Below are positions 24,405-35,479 of a stretch of DNA of 64,000 nt, piece by piece. Source of the stretch: Tretioscincus oriximinensis. Its lineage: Eukaryota > Chordata > Lepidosauria > Squamata > Gymnophthalmidae. A program made the translations under genes and the position numbers. Numbering within the stretch: the stretch's first letter is position 1; every line of letters begins with the position of its first letter. A model generated the notes under the pieces. That model saw nothing but the letters and a program-made list of their open reading frames with translations, had not been told where the DNA came from and made no database searches. Where the stretch lies: contig JAJVDF010000497.1 in NCBI GenBank assembly GCA_022410635.1, forward strand, positions 568,509-632,508. The letters are read 5' to 3'.

Positions 24405-24632
24405 GCTGGGAGGGGTGAGCACCTTCCACTTGCCTGTAGCTCTAGCCAACCCAGTTATTCGAAAGCATGAATTGCAAGAAACATGGGAACCACCACAGCC
24501 TGTTGGGTAAGATAGAATGTCAGCCTTCGGGCAAAAATAACCTTTGTAAGCTGNTTTGAGTCCCTTTGAAAGGTGAGAAAAGCAGGGTATAAGAACCCAG
24601 TTCTTCTCTTCTTCTTCTTCTTGTTCAATTAT
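24405..24632 (+). mobile_element. tRNA-derived SINE, type 2, 5'-truncated
   Basis: Starts inside the body at GGGGTGAGCACCTTCCACTT, continues with AGCTCTAGCCAACCCAG and ATTGCAAGAAACATGGGAA, then the tail TTTGAGTCCCTTTGAAAGG and GCAGGGTATAAGAACCCAG, ending in TTC/CTT triplets. The end matches 48278-48484, which also carries the TTCTTCTTC tail. The opposite-strand open frame is an artefact. Confidence 0.82.
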
Positions 24633-25124
24633 CATTGTTAAAAGGGATTGTTAATGACTTCCCCAGTTTTGTGGACTTCTTCCACTGCACTGAGGTGCCA
24701 TACTTTGAATTCACACAGCAACTTGTTTTATGAAAATATATTGTTAATCACACAATTGCAGCTTTCCTAGAAGATGAACTGTTAGTGAAACTCATCCAGA
24801 AAATACTGTCAAATGCTATTATCTTGTTTTATATCACATGCAGCTTTATGGGTCAAATACTTTTAAAATAGAAAAAAACACACCCCATAGCATGAAATGT
24901 CTGTGTAATTAAATTATTCTGATCAAGGCTGCATATATACTGATGGTGCATCCAGACTATTGCTTTTTATAACGGAATTTCTAAATATTTTGCTACAATG
25001 AACTTACTGGTTATGGTATTTTTTTGTCATTCAACAAATTGATTTTTTGTATTTTAACATCAAATATGTCAAAAATGTTATTTGGATTTTCATATATTTA
25101 TTTTGTACCAAGTATTATGCATTG

Positions 25125-25325
25125 GGCCTTATTTTCGATTATAACCTGGAACAAGAGTGATCTGCAGCTGCCTACATTGTAGGAGCTGTCCCAGTATACA
25201 GATGGCGGCTCCTTGTTCTTGGATAGAATCTGGAACAAAGTCCAATTGCAGAAAAGATCTTAAGCTCAGAATGCATTAGACCTTATTCTGTTATAGGAAG
25301 GGATTTAAGGAGCCTGTTGGCCATT
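25125..25325. mobile_element. Palindromic MITE, family B member
   Basis: The left part GGAACAAGAGTGATCTGCAG and the right part GATGGCGGCTCCTTGTTC pair around CTACATTGTAGGAGCT. The right part TTGGATAGAATCTGGAACAA aligns with AGGATAGAATTCTGAGAAAG at 52885-52904, in another family member. Confidence 0.55.
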
Positions 25326-26179
25326 CCTGATTAGTATGGACTCTGGCAAGGGCTGTGCTAGCGCAGAATGATGTAGACACCAAGCTCCTGAGGTCTTGGA
25401 ACAAAGTGAGGCTTAGTTCGTTTTGAGTTTCTGTCTGTGGGTTAAGAAGTAATTAGTGTACTTGAGGAAAGAACCTAACTTGTGGGTATTCTAAATAATT
25501 TTAGAGCTGGATTTCACAGTTTTGAAGTGTGTTATATACTCTCATGCTTTAGAATGCTTTCAAATCCTACAAAATGTGCACATTATTCCATGAAAATACA
25601 GTAACAGGATTTGGTTTCACATATGACATGTTTATTGGGAAGATTGTAGCATTGTCAGGATTCCAACCATAACCTAACTACAAATTCAAAGTATTGGGGA
25701 GAAAAAGGGTGGGGTGCTTTCTCAGCAAGCACCTTAACAACTAAACAATATTAAGTTTATGCTAGGATGAAGCGGGAATGCAAAATAGCATGGTTCAGGG
25801 TCTTTTACTTCCATGAAGGTTTCCCAGTGAAATAACTTCTTACTCTGGCAAAAATCTGTGAAAAGAATCACACCTTTCTTTTCCACCAATGATCATGTCT
25901 CTTCCACCATCCATTGGAAACTCAAACAATGAGAACCTTACCCAACTGGAGGCTCCAGGCTCCAAGGTTTTATCAGAGAATGCAGTGCCTCTTGCTGAGA
26001 AGGCAACTCAGATAGTGGAGAGGACAGGCAAAAGCTTCCAACACCTATAGTGAATGTAAAATCAGGGCAGAAACATTCTGATATGCTGACAAAGAAATGC
26101 CGAACAATCAGCCCCAACTGCACAAAGGCAGCAGAGCTTTCCTTACGGTACCACTTCCCTCAGTGACAGAGAGTGTGGG

Positions 26180-26425
26180 ATCCTGGGATAGGGTCTTCTC
26201 TGTGGCAGCCCCAAGGTGTGCCAATCACCATCTCTATGTGTATTCAGAAAANGCTTGAAGATGCACCTCTTTGGCCTGACCTTTGGCTGAGAAACTGCTA
26301 TGCCTTCCCTATTTTTTATATGTGTCTGTTTTCAACATGTTAATTGTATTTTATTGTTAACCACCCTGGGACCTTCGGGTATAGGGCAGTATAGAAATGT
26401 AAAAAAATAAAAAATAAAAAATTAG
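26180..26425 (+). mobile_element. L2-like LINE 3' end
   Basis: GGTCTTCTCTGTGGCAGCCCC corresponds to the FSVVAP region of the LINE at 60548. CTTGAAGATGCACCTCTTTGG then gives LKMHLFGLTFG and a stop, matching LKTHLFCLAFG at the end of that LINE's ORF. The tail is CCACCCTGGGACCTTCGGGT then AGGGCAGTATAGAAATG and A-rich units. Confidence 0.85.
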
Positions 26426-26465
26426 AAAGCCACTCAAAGTTTGACTATTGCTCCCACTTTTGACT

Positions 26466-26728
26466 TTAACTAGCCAGTTTGGTGTAGTGGTTAGAGTGTG
26501 GGACTCTTATCTGAAGTCTCCTGGTTTGATTCCTCACTCCTTCATGAAGCCAGCTGGGTGACCTTGGGCCAGTCATAGTTCTTTGAGCTCTCTCAGCTCC
26601 ACCTACTTCACAGGGTGTCTGCTGTGGAGACAGCAATAAAAGCTATGTGCGCGACCCTATGGTAGGCCGCCCTGAGTCCTTCGGGTATAGGGCAGGATAT
26701 AAAGACAAATAAATAAATAATCCCAACA
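26466..26728 (+). mobile_element. Sauria-like SINE, type 1, complete copy
   Basis: A tRNA-derived SINE transcribed by RNA polymerase III through internal boxes. The A box TGGTGTAGTGG is at 26480-26490 and the B box GGTTTGATTCC at 26523-26533 (the canonical CG has become TG). The unique body has CTTCATGAAGCCAGCTGGGT, TTCTTTGAGCTCTCTCAGC and CACAGGGTGTCTG. The 3' end CCGCCCTGAGTCCTTCGGGT, AGGGCAGGATATAAA and AAATAAATAAATAA is almost the same as the end of the L2-like LINE at 60548. It is the best SINE copy in the window. The opposite-strand open frame is an artefact. Confidence 0.93.
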
Positions 26729-27239
26729 CTGGATTGCCTCCAGAGACCTGGAAATTGCATCCAAAGGGAGTCATTATGGTCCATGGAAGAAAGTTTCTTT
26801 AGGCTTTTCAGTCCTTGAGTCACCTCATTACTGATTCTGGGTGTCTACATAACATAAATTAATACCCCCATGAAAGTGCTCCTGTTGTTATTTAAGCTCT
26901 AAAGAAACCAATAGTTGCTGTGATGGCAGCTTAGGGTGAATAGGGAGTGACAATATCTAGATACCCAGATCCTGGGTAACCAAGTATTTGGATGCTGAAG
27001 CTTCTGGAACCTCTTGTGGATGCTGCATTTATTTATCATCCTTGTATATAAAAGACTAAATCCATTGTCAGCAAATGGGAAATCCATTACACAATGCCCC
27101 TCTGAAATGTAATGCTATCCGTTCTTGTCAGACCGCTTCCTCCTCCACTCCTCTGCTACAGTTTTTGTCCATTCATTTGCATTTTAAAAATCCTAATATT
27201 TTTGTTGAATTATTTATTTACTAGTACAATGAGCCTGAG

Positions 27240-27730
27240 CTCGCTATCAGAAGTAAGCCCGGGCTTTAGCTTCCTGTCCCCCCATACAGCTGGAGCAGCT
27301 CACGGCATCCTCCCGCAGCTGCTCCTACCTTTGTCAGCATCCAGTGGAGAAGGGAAAGTGGNGGGAATGGATCCTAGGAGAGGGCCCAACTCATTTGAGG
27401 CTGTGGTGTCAGCCATCAATTTCCATCACCTTCCCATCTACCCTGGACGATAAGGAAGGTAGGAGCAGCTGGGGGAGGTTACCTTCCTTGGGATCTGGGA
27501 GAAAGGGTGAAACAGTGGGAACCTCAGGCACACACCAGCTCAGCCCTTTCCCAGGCTTGTTCCTGACAGCCCCCCCAGCTGCTCCTTCCATCATCGGCAG
27601 GGGAGAAGAGGAGGAGGCGGGAATCAAGCCTGGGAAAGAGTCCGACAGGTGTGCATCTGGGGCCAGTTCCTGCTGCCTCCCCCAGCAGGGCAAGGAAGTT
27701 GAGAGTTATGCCCCCTTGCCAAACCATCAC
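27240..27730. repeat. GC-rich block built from alternating inverted ~50-bp modules
   Basis: The module CCCGCAGCTGCTCCTACCTT starts at about 27312, recurs inverted at about 27455-27480 (AAGGTAGGAGCAGCTGGGGG), and recurs in direct orientation at about 27568 (CCCCAGCTGCTCCTTCCATC). GC content is far above the flanks. The open frame at 27344-27856 and two on the other strand overlap in different frames with Pro/Ser/Gly-rich products, as expected for GC-rich repeat DNA. The class of element is not identified. Confidence 0.5.
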
Positions 27731-27952
27731 AGTTGTCTCTTTATATATAGAATGGCATGCATTTCCCACATCATTTTCAAAAAGTCCAAGGTAGTGAGCA
27801 TCATTCTCCTCCATTTTATCCCAACAATAACCATGTTAGTGCACTTTTTGATGTAATCTGTAAACATTTATTCCTAGGATTTCCTGGATTCCAATCTGGA
27901 GTTTAAGTCACTGTTATAGTTAGTCCCATTCTAGTGAGTGAATTATAGTTAA

Positions 27953-28690
27953 GAACATAAGGACATGCTGAATCGGGCCGAATCCCATCTAGTTTAGCAT
28001 TCTGTTTCACTCAGTGGCCCACCACACAGTGGCACAAGGGCAGTCTGGATCAGAAGAAGGCAAAATCTTCAACTGTTCTTGACGCCCTCCAAATGGCATT
28101 TCAGGAATCCTGCCTGTTGCTTCATTTCAGAGGCAGCATCAAGACATTCATCCTAGTAGCTATTTATACCCTTTGTGTCCATNAACTTGTCTAATCCTCT
28201 CTTAAAGCTATCCAGACTGCTAGCTACCACCACCTCTTCTGGAAGTAAATTCCAAAGGCCAGTGACCCTCTAGGTGAAAAAAATACTTTCCCTTGACTGT
28301 CTTCACTCTTCTGCCCATGCGTTTCAAGGAATGCCTTCTGGTTATAGTGTTATGCAATAGAGAACATTTTTTTCTATTCACTTTTTCTATCCATTGCATG
28401 ATTTTATACACTTCAATCAGATCACCTCTTAAACACAGTCTTTCAAGGTTGAAGAGGCCAAGATGTTGCAGCCGGATTTCATAAGGGAGGTGCTTCAATC
28501 CCTTTAATAATTCTTGTTGCCTTTTTCTGCGCCTTCTCTAGTTCCAATATATCCTTTGTGAGATGTGGTGGCCAGAATTGTACACAGTATTCCAAACGGG
28601 GACTCACCACAGATTTATAAAGAAGAAAAACAACATTTGCTGACTTGTTTTCAATTCCTTTCCTAATTATCCCCAACACTGAATTTGCTC
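27953..28690 (-). mobile_element. CR1-type LINE, 3' part of ORF2 plus 3' UTR
   Basis: On the minus strand, 28679-28479 gives NKSANVVFLLYKSVVSPRLE, and 28498-28220 gives RGDLIEVYKIMQWIEKVNR. This is the reverse-transcriptase C-terminal region of CR1-clade elements. A frame change near 28490 separates the two. The 3' UTR holds GGGCAGTCTGGATCAGAAGA and ends in TTATGTTCTTA-like octamers. The copy aligns along its length with 39938-40585. It is inactive and 5'-truncated near 28690. Confidence 0.85.
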
Positions 28691-28699
28691 ATAAATGAA

Positions 28700-29675
28700 T
28701 ATGGTCATAAATGCATAAACCAATTGATGCCATCTATGCTTATGCCTTCTACCAAAAGCATATTATTTTTAACTTTCAGTGGTGGTTCATAACATCTTTC
28801 TTCAGTGCTCTTTTACCCTTCCTTAATAGTAGATGTTCATTTGTAGCTTAATAATATTTAACAAGCTTCTGTATTGATTAGTAGGAAACGGTAAAATTTG
28901 TTTTACTGTGCTGATCTTTTCTACAAGTGTAATAATATTACTAAAGTGGAAATGCTCATGGCTGGCTTAATTATACTGCCAACATATGATGGAACTAACA
29001 GATGTCTGAGTTATTTATGATACTGAGGTTAACTAAACTGCCTATAAAATGTTGACGCGTTTATGAGGATAATCTTTTCAAACAAAGGAACAACAGCAAA
29101 CTGGCTGACATTAGGAAACTGGTTTAAGCAATATTTTAGAATCTTTCTCAAAATATTTCTTAAAAAGATGCGAGGGGAATCTGTCACAATATTTATAAAA
29201 GCAGCTCAGAGAGAAACACAGAGGCTCCTGTTGCCTGTAGTAGATTTGCATTGAAGATGGATTTGCCTGTCTCTGTTTCTTCTAAATAAATTAGGGGTCA
29301 TTTGGAAAGCTGTAAATAAACCTTTCAAATTCTTTGCAGAAAAACTAACAAATCTTCAGGAGGAAAAGGAGAAAAAATGATTTATTCTATTTTCTCAACA
29401 TTGCTAGTTTCCAGGTGTTCACCTTTTGATCTGGCTACAGGCAATGATTTTTTGAAGTGGTTTCTGATGGTGTTTGACATCATTTACAGCAGTCCTGAAC
29501 AATCTTGTAATGTGTTAAACTACACAAAATTAAGTGAGTTAGAGGCTAGAAAGAAAAAGAAACACACCAAAAGAGCTATGTTAGCAGAGGCATGTTTCTA
29601 CCTGCGGCAAGGCATGCAAACTTCTTTGAGGAGAAAATATTCTTTTCTCAGGGCCCATTTTTACAGGATGGATTA
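28700..29675. other. Unique sequence, possibly conserved non-coding DNA at 29040-29500
   Basis: No repeat signature. 29377-29679 is open on the plus strand for 100 codons, preceded by an acceptor-like TTCTTTGCAG at 29339, but the product is not recognised and the frame ends inside a MITE. Homeobox-like and ATTTGCAT-like words are frequent. Its function, if any, is undecided. Confidence 0.3.
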
Positions 29676-29678
29676 CTA

Positions 29679-29846
29679 GGCCCTGTCCCCACTGGGGTAT
29701 ATCTCAGTACAAAGCTTGGTCATCCACATGCCAGTGTAGGCTATGGCAGGCCCCATTCGGGGCCTGCCATAGCCTACACTAGCATGTAGATGGCACGCTC
29801 CTATTCNGNGATATAGCCAAGAAGAAGGCTAAGTGGGGACAGGACC
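29679..29846. mobile_element. Palindromic MITE with a 34-bp hairpin (family B)
   Basis: The outer ends GGCCCTGTCCCCACT and, inverted, GGTCCTGTCCCCACT differ at one base. The inner arms 29721-29754 and 29759-29792 pair over 34 bp with two mismatches and a 4-base loop (ATTC), including TAGGCTATGGCAGGCCCC. No matching target duplication was found. Relatives, judged by the CATGC.G.TG..GACTAT.GCA motif, occur at 52752-52920, 35368-35420 and 17125. Confidence 0.85.
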
Positions 29847-29849
29847 ATG

Positions 29850-32800
29850 TTAGGGTTAGGACTAGCTTTCCTCTTCCTGCACACAAATAATGCTAGCAAT
29901 TGCTTCTGAGGCTTTCTCATCTTACAAATCAGTAGGTCTGTACTTGTCAGGTTTCCTGGTTCTGACCACAAAAAGGTGCGGTCTGAATGATNATCTGCCA
30001 GACAGTACTGATGTAGACCAGACCTCTTCCTAGATTTGAAGCTTCAGAACTGGGCTCTGAACATTTTTAAAAGCGTTAAGAATATGAGTTCCTTACCTTG
30101 GTGCATTCTTTTATCTCTGTCTTCCATGCTGTCCTCAGCGTCAAGGTCTGTGCTCCTCCTTAGCTAGGATTGTGATCCACCCAGCATGAGTGAATATTTT
30201 ACTGATTGAATCTGGATGAAACTTCACTAACATTTGAACCAATGGGGCCAAGAAGTCAACTACAGGGGTTTTATTCTGGATCATAGATAGGTACAGTATT
30301 ATGCCTTTTTCCTGCATAATGCAGTAACTATCAATAAATTTCTGATCTGTTTTGCTTCAGCAAACACATGTCTCCTTGCGTTTTCAGTCCAGCCTCTATC
30401 TGTGCTGCCAGAAGCACAGAAGAACATACAAGCAAAGTTTTTGTAAGCAAAGTTATTCAGTATTGTAACAGAGACTGAGTCATAATTTTATATTTAGTAT
30501 TCATTCAACACTGAAATTGAGAATTGACTCTTTTCTGCACAGCAGATTTTTAAACATCCCCTCCAAAAGCTTCTTCTTGTTCAGAGATACTATTATAGGT
30601 ATTCTATAGGTAAGTGATAATAAGTACTCTTCTTGTACGCAGCATTTAATATATCCTGTTATTTATATCTCCCTATAGTATATAGTATGCTATATTTCTG
30701 ATAGCCAAACAATCCTAGGTAATAAACATGGTAGCTGCCTCAAAATAGGCTGAGTTAGAGATTGAAGGACTGATAAATAACAAGGTATTTTATATTTGAA
30801 TGTATAGTTCAAATAAAATAATTAGGTCATTGATTAATGTCCTGAAAGAGAAAANAAATTTTCTCAGTCTTATTCTATACTATAGCATGCTAAAGTTAAA
30901 TATCTGTAACTCAGATAGTTCCTCCATAAAATAAAATAAAATAAAATAGAAGAGCAGGAGAAACAAGGTTGGAGTTGATCTGAAGTTGACTGTCAGGAAT
31001 TATATTCTGACACAGAGGAAAGTTCAAAAAAAGTCCACAGTTAAAATGTCTATTGAGATCACTTGTAGTTGGGTATCCCTTGCAACTGTGGCACAATATA
31101 AGCAAGGTTATTGTAACCTTTTGGACTGAATGTTTACATAATTTCCTAAAATATTCTTAACAGTTTTTCCACATCCTGTTTTGCTCCTTATTACACTCAT
31201 CCATATTTTCCAATAGATGTTGCATATTTAACACATTTAAGCACAAATAATATTTTGTTGGTTCAAGAACATTATCCATGTTTGGCTTGGACATCAAGAA
31301 GACATCGTTTAACTACTTTCTAAATTTATATACTTAATTTTAGCACACAATTTGCTAAGAAATACGGTGTGTGAGCAGATAAAGTGATACAAGAGCAAAA
31401 CCAAAACAACATAAGTAAAAGTATGTAGCACTGTTTTTGGCATGNCTTTTTTATGAAACGTATCAATATATTCTACATTGAACAACTTCACTGTGCGTTG
31501 TTTGCACTGCTGAAATGAGTCTCCAATATGCTTTTATTTTTTCAGAGTAGGACAATCTAATACATCACCCTAAACTGGATTATGGTACAACCTGAGCAGC
31601 TGGAGCATATGACTAGTAGGCAGAATTTCCTGTTCCACATTTACTTAAGGAAGGAAAATCCTTACTGCACTTGCTAGAAAGGAATATCAGAAACTACATT
31701 AATGTCCACAGATCCTTAAGCTAATCTTTTTCTTTGTGTGTCTAGACTTATATTTATAAATTATATAACAAGAATTTAGTGCAATGATAGCTTTTCACGT
31801 TGATCATGCACATCTATCTGAATTATCATCAGTGATCAGACAGTGCAAAACCATAGCCATATGAACTTCTTTACAATATTGATGGAAATAACTTTAGTCA
31901 TATATTAACATCTTAATAAATCTAGAACAATAGTTTCATAGCCATGTGGCAGTCTAGCTTGTTCACATATGTGATATGAGATTTATTTCGATTTTGATTT
32001 TAATTGGAGTACATTGTAAATGCATTTGAAGACAATATGAACATGACAGAGTGATACTAGTGTGATATCATTAACTGATACCTATTTTATTCCTTCAAAG
32101 AAATTTGGGACAGATGTACAAACTTTTCTATATCAGCAACNGCAACAGAGAAAACGTATTTTATTTTAGATGAAATAAATTTGCCTGTTCATCTCAGTAT
32201 GTGGGACTGTCAAAGTTTATAAATTCAGCAGCATTTTAATATGACCATTCTGTTTTTCTTTCGATGCAGTTATTAAACTGATATATTTTTATGAGAACCA
32301 GAGCTCAGTGGGGAACATGTTTTCATCTTTTTTTTCTATTGAGCGGCTGGTGAAGAATTTAAAGTTGCACTCTATTTCCAATCCATATGGCTGAAAAGTT
32401 TGATTTCAAGAATTAAGAACTAAAGAAATTCAGCATAATGTGAGCTAGCCATGAAATGGTTATTCAATCTTACTTTGTGCTTCTTGTCATTTTCTTTTAT
32501 AGCTGCCGTAAAGATAGGTGCTCCTCTCTCCCACAAACCCATGATATTGCCACTGTCTTGTGGACAGCAGCCACCCATCATCCCAGCAATCGTCATCATA
32601 ACGGTAATTAGCCATGCTAAGATAGCATGCATCTGGACCCATCCATAACCTTTTAAGTTTGAATGTCTTTTGTGTGTGTCTATAAAACAGATACTTCTTT
32701 AAGGGATTGACTGGATTACACTCATAGCACGAAAATGTTAAAAATCATTCTTCCAATTTGCACAGGGTTAGCCCATTACCCACATTTTATTTACCATCCC

Positions 32801-33400
32801 TGAGGATGAGAAATGTAGCATCTATTGAAAAAGAATGTCAGTTTCCATTGCAGGCACTATTCTGTCGTGGTAGNTACTTCTTAACGAGTAACCATTAAAC
32901 AGTAATAGATCTGCAAAGTATTACAAATGTAGAGTGGGGNCATTCAAAGATCTTCAGATTTAGAATAAAATTCTGCAAATAAAAACTATTAAATTTTAAT
33001 AATAATAGAAATATTTCAAGAAAATATAGAGAAGATACAGTATAAATAGGTGTAAGAAAATTTTAGTGTGAGAAGTAGTATAAAATGGTTATAGAAATTG
33101 GAAACAGTGATGGTACAATATAAAGTATGTATTATTCAATATAAAGACATTATATGAAGGAATAAATGCATAAGAGAGCAACACGAGGGAACGGGGGAGG
33201 ATGTACAGGGGAGGAGGGAGGAATAAAAATGGGAAAAGGCTGCAAAATGTTAAGAATATAAATGGAAAGAATTATGTAACACACAAACAAAAAACCTTCT
33301 GCAAATTGAACTTGATTCCCCCTGTTAGTTATCCACATTTCCATTCCTAGCCTTTTAGAGTCCTAGGGAATCTCCACTAAGCTCATAAAAGATTTAGTGC
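29850..33400. other. No recognisable gene; AT-rich with minor repeats
   Basis: Contains an AAAAT run at 30928-30948. 32480-32600 has an acceptor-like TTTTCTTTTATAG and a donor-like ACG|GTAATT, but the frames are short and the block looks weakly palindromic. 32980-33340 is A-rich and may be an old LINE 3' UTR. Nothing firm. Confidence 0.3.
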
Positions 33401-33404
33401 TGGT

Positions 33405-33720
33405 CTGGATCATAGAATATTCATGTTCATGGAATCATAAAGGATGGTACAGAAATTGTATAGGGTGGTATAGGAATGCAAAAAAATAGATACTGTTAAC
33501 CACCCTGAGACCTTCAAATATAGGAAGTATAAAAATGCAAATAAATAAATAAAGGTGGCTGTCCAGCCTCTGTTTGAAGATTTCTACTGAAGGAGGTGTC
33601 ACCACCTCTTTTGGCAGTCTGTCGCACTGTTTGATCATCCTTACTGCCAAACGTTCCAGACCAGTAGACTTTCACGATCATTCATGTTTGACTTGGAACA
33701 AGACAAGATGTGCGAATAAA
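33405..33720 (-). mobile_element. CR1-type LINE 3' end (second subfamily), interrupted
   Basis: On the minus strand, 33650-33555 translates to MIKQCDRLPKEVVTPPSVEI then FKQRLDSHL, the last conserved block of CR1 ORF2. 33410-33436 shows degenerate CATAGAAT octamers, the inverted CR1 3' repeat. L2-like tails (33430-33554) separate the two parts. The same block occurs in the opposite orientation at 47255-47530. Confidence 0.75.
33430..33554 (+). mobile_element. Two consecutive L2/SINE-type tails inserted in CR1
   Basis: A first tail remnant, TTGTATAGGGTGGTATAGGA with an A-run, is followed by ACCACCCTGAGACCTTC, TAGGAAGTATAAAAATGC and AAATAAATAAATAAA. These copy the L2-like LINE 3' end. The tandem arrangement suggests two insertions or an internal duplication. 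Confidence 0.65.
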
Positions 33721-33999
33721 GGCCCCAAGCCCGCTTGTCAATTGTTTTTTTACCCAGTACTTAAAAGTAATGCTTAAGAGTAAATGTGTGACTAAGATCA
33801 TTGTTTTTGATTTGCATCTTCTCCATCGGCAAAGAAACTAGTCTGCGTTTGTTTGATTCTTCCTTAGATTTGTCAGGAAGATAAACATAAACAAAAATCT
33901 CTGTGGATTTTTGTACAGTATCTGTTAAAAGAAACAGCGGATATGCAAAAACAGTATAGAGGGTTATTTTGCACTTGCTAGCATCTTTATTTTATTTAT

Positions 34000-34440
34000 T
34001 TAAAATTATTTATATCTCATCCATCCCTATTGGTTCCAGGATGGATAACAAAAGATCATTTTTTNNAAAAAAAGGTAAATACACATTATTAAAATATTTT
34101 AAAAGATTCATATCCTCCCTCCCTTCTATGCTTCCAACCCAGGGAGCTACAATATTTAACAGCCAAATCCTGGGTATTGAAAACTATGAGCCTCTAGAGC
34201 AGACTTGGGCAAGGGGCAGCCCGAGGGTCACATGCGGCCCTCCTACTGTCTCTGACCGGCCCGCCCCTCTTAGNTCAGAGTTATATACAGTATTGGGTAG
34301 AACTGAGTTAACTATATTAGTCCGGCCCTCTAAAACCACCCCAATTTCTCATGCGGCCCCTTGGGAAAAATTAATTGCCCACCCCTGCTCTAGAGGGAGG
34401 CTGTTCCAGACAACAAGGGCATAAGGAGCCTAAAGGAAAC
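34000..34440 (-). mobile_element. Old L2-like LINE 3' fragment, split by a hAT element
   Basis: The left part has TTTATTTATTTAAAATTATT then a degraded form of ATACCCCGCCC..GGTCTCAGGG. The right part AGGGAGGCTGTTCCAGACAA matches AGGGGCAGATTGTTCCAAAG at 60773-60792. The hAT copy at 34200-34387 lies between them. Confidence 0.6.
34200..34387. mobile_element. Non-autonomous hAT transposon with perfect 8-bp target duplication
   Basis: CTCTAGAG occurs at 34192-34199 and again at 34388-34395. The element starts CAGACTTGGGCAA and its inverted right end is CAGGGGTGGGCAA (10 of 13 identical), the CAG.GGTGGGCAA form usual for hAT elements. The interior has GCGGCCCTCC and GCGGCCCCTTGGG. No transposase is encoded, so it must have been moved in trans. 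The 151-codon open frame over it is an artefact. Confidence 0.95.
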
Positions 34441-35214
34441 NCTAACAAATCACTCTCCTTGGAATCTTCACCTGGGCATAGCGAGAGTTTGCAATATTCA
34501 GGGTGACCCCAAATTCTGTGCCCCATTTCACCCATTCTGTGTCCTCACATAGCAGCGCAAACATCCAGCACCTCCTCCCAAGCCGCCTTACCTGCCACGA
34601 TACAAATCAAACCTTAATTTGATTTGACAATGCCAGAACAGGAAACCCTCTCCTCCCAGTTCATCATGTGCTTTCATTTAAAGATGTTTAAATGATCCCT
34701 TAAATATAAAGAAGTAGTGCCCATTTTAAATTGATATTAGGAATTCTCATTGATGAATGTATGTAATTTTTAATATTCTTTCTTTCTTGTTTAAAAGAAT
34801 TTATACTGTTTGTTCTATGGGATCTTGAAGAACTTTACAAAAAAGTCAGAAAAGCAAAGAACAAATGGCAACTCCTAACAAAATGCCCTACATCAATTAA
34901 AATGTGAAACTATTAAATAAATACAATCAAAACAATGGGTGAAAAGATGTCATCCACACTACATGCCCTAGTGGGTCTCTAAAATGAAATGAAATATTAC
35001 AGAACAAATTAAGAAGTCTTTCAGCTCCATTCAAAACACCTTGTCAAATTCACATAAAATTGCATTCAGGTTAGGCCTTCAAAGGCAAAATTGCTTAAAG
35101 ATATATGTGTTAGACTCTTTTAAAAGCTAATCTAAAGTAATGTTATTAATTTGCAGTATTGTTGTTTCTCAAGATACATTTCTAGAGTACAAGACTCTTT
35201 ATGCAATGGATCTT

Positions 35215-35375
35215 ATTTTATTTATTTATTTATTTAAACTTATACCCCNCCCTGTACCCAAAGGTCTTAGGGTGGCAACAATAAAAAACAGTACAACATT
35301 TACAGTTTAAAACAGTAACAATCAGTATCTGAAGGTTGAGGGAAAAAACAGCATTTCTTCAACCAAAGACCAGCC
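35215..35375 (-). mobile_element. L2-like LINE 3' end
   Basis: TTTATTTATTTATTTAAACTT then ATACCCC.CCCTGTACCCA, AAGGTCTTAGGGTGGCAA and CATTTCTTCAACCAAAG follow 60550-60710 closely. 5'-truncated, with a family B MITE fragment adjoining at about 35368-35420. Confidence 0.85.
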
Positions 35376-35479
35376 ATCCACATGCTGATGTGAACTATAG
35401 CAGCCCCCTAGCTGAAGCATGACATGTTCACAGTTAGTGTGAAATTTTACCATTTACTGGGCATTGTTAGAGTTGCTGT

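Noticed and set aside
25942..26085. Minus-strand exon of 144 bases with acceptor TTTCTTTGTCAG and donor GGGTAAGG
   Set aside because: The product is unrecognisable and low in charged residues, the strand opposes the better exon candidates, and such frames are expected by chance in 64 kb.
27344..27856. 170-codon plus-strand open frame
   Set aside because: It lies mostly in the GC-rich inverted-module block, where long frames appear on both strands.
32451..32648. Signal-peptide-like frame MKWLFNLTLCFLSFSFIAA
   Set aside because: A hydrophobic run from T-rich DNA; no continuing domain, and the block is weakly palindromic on both strands.
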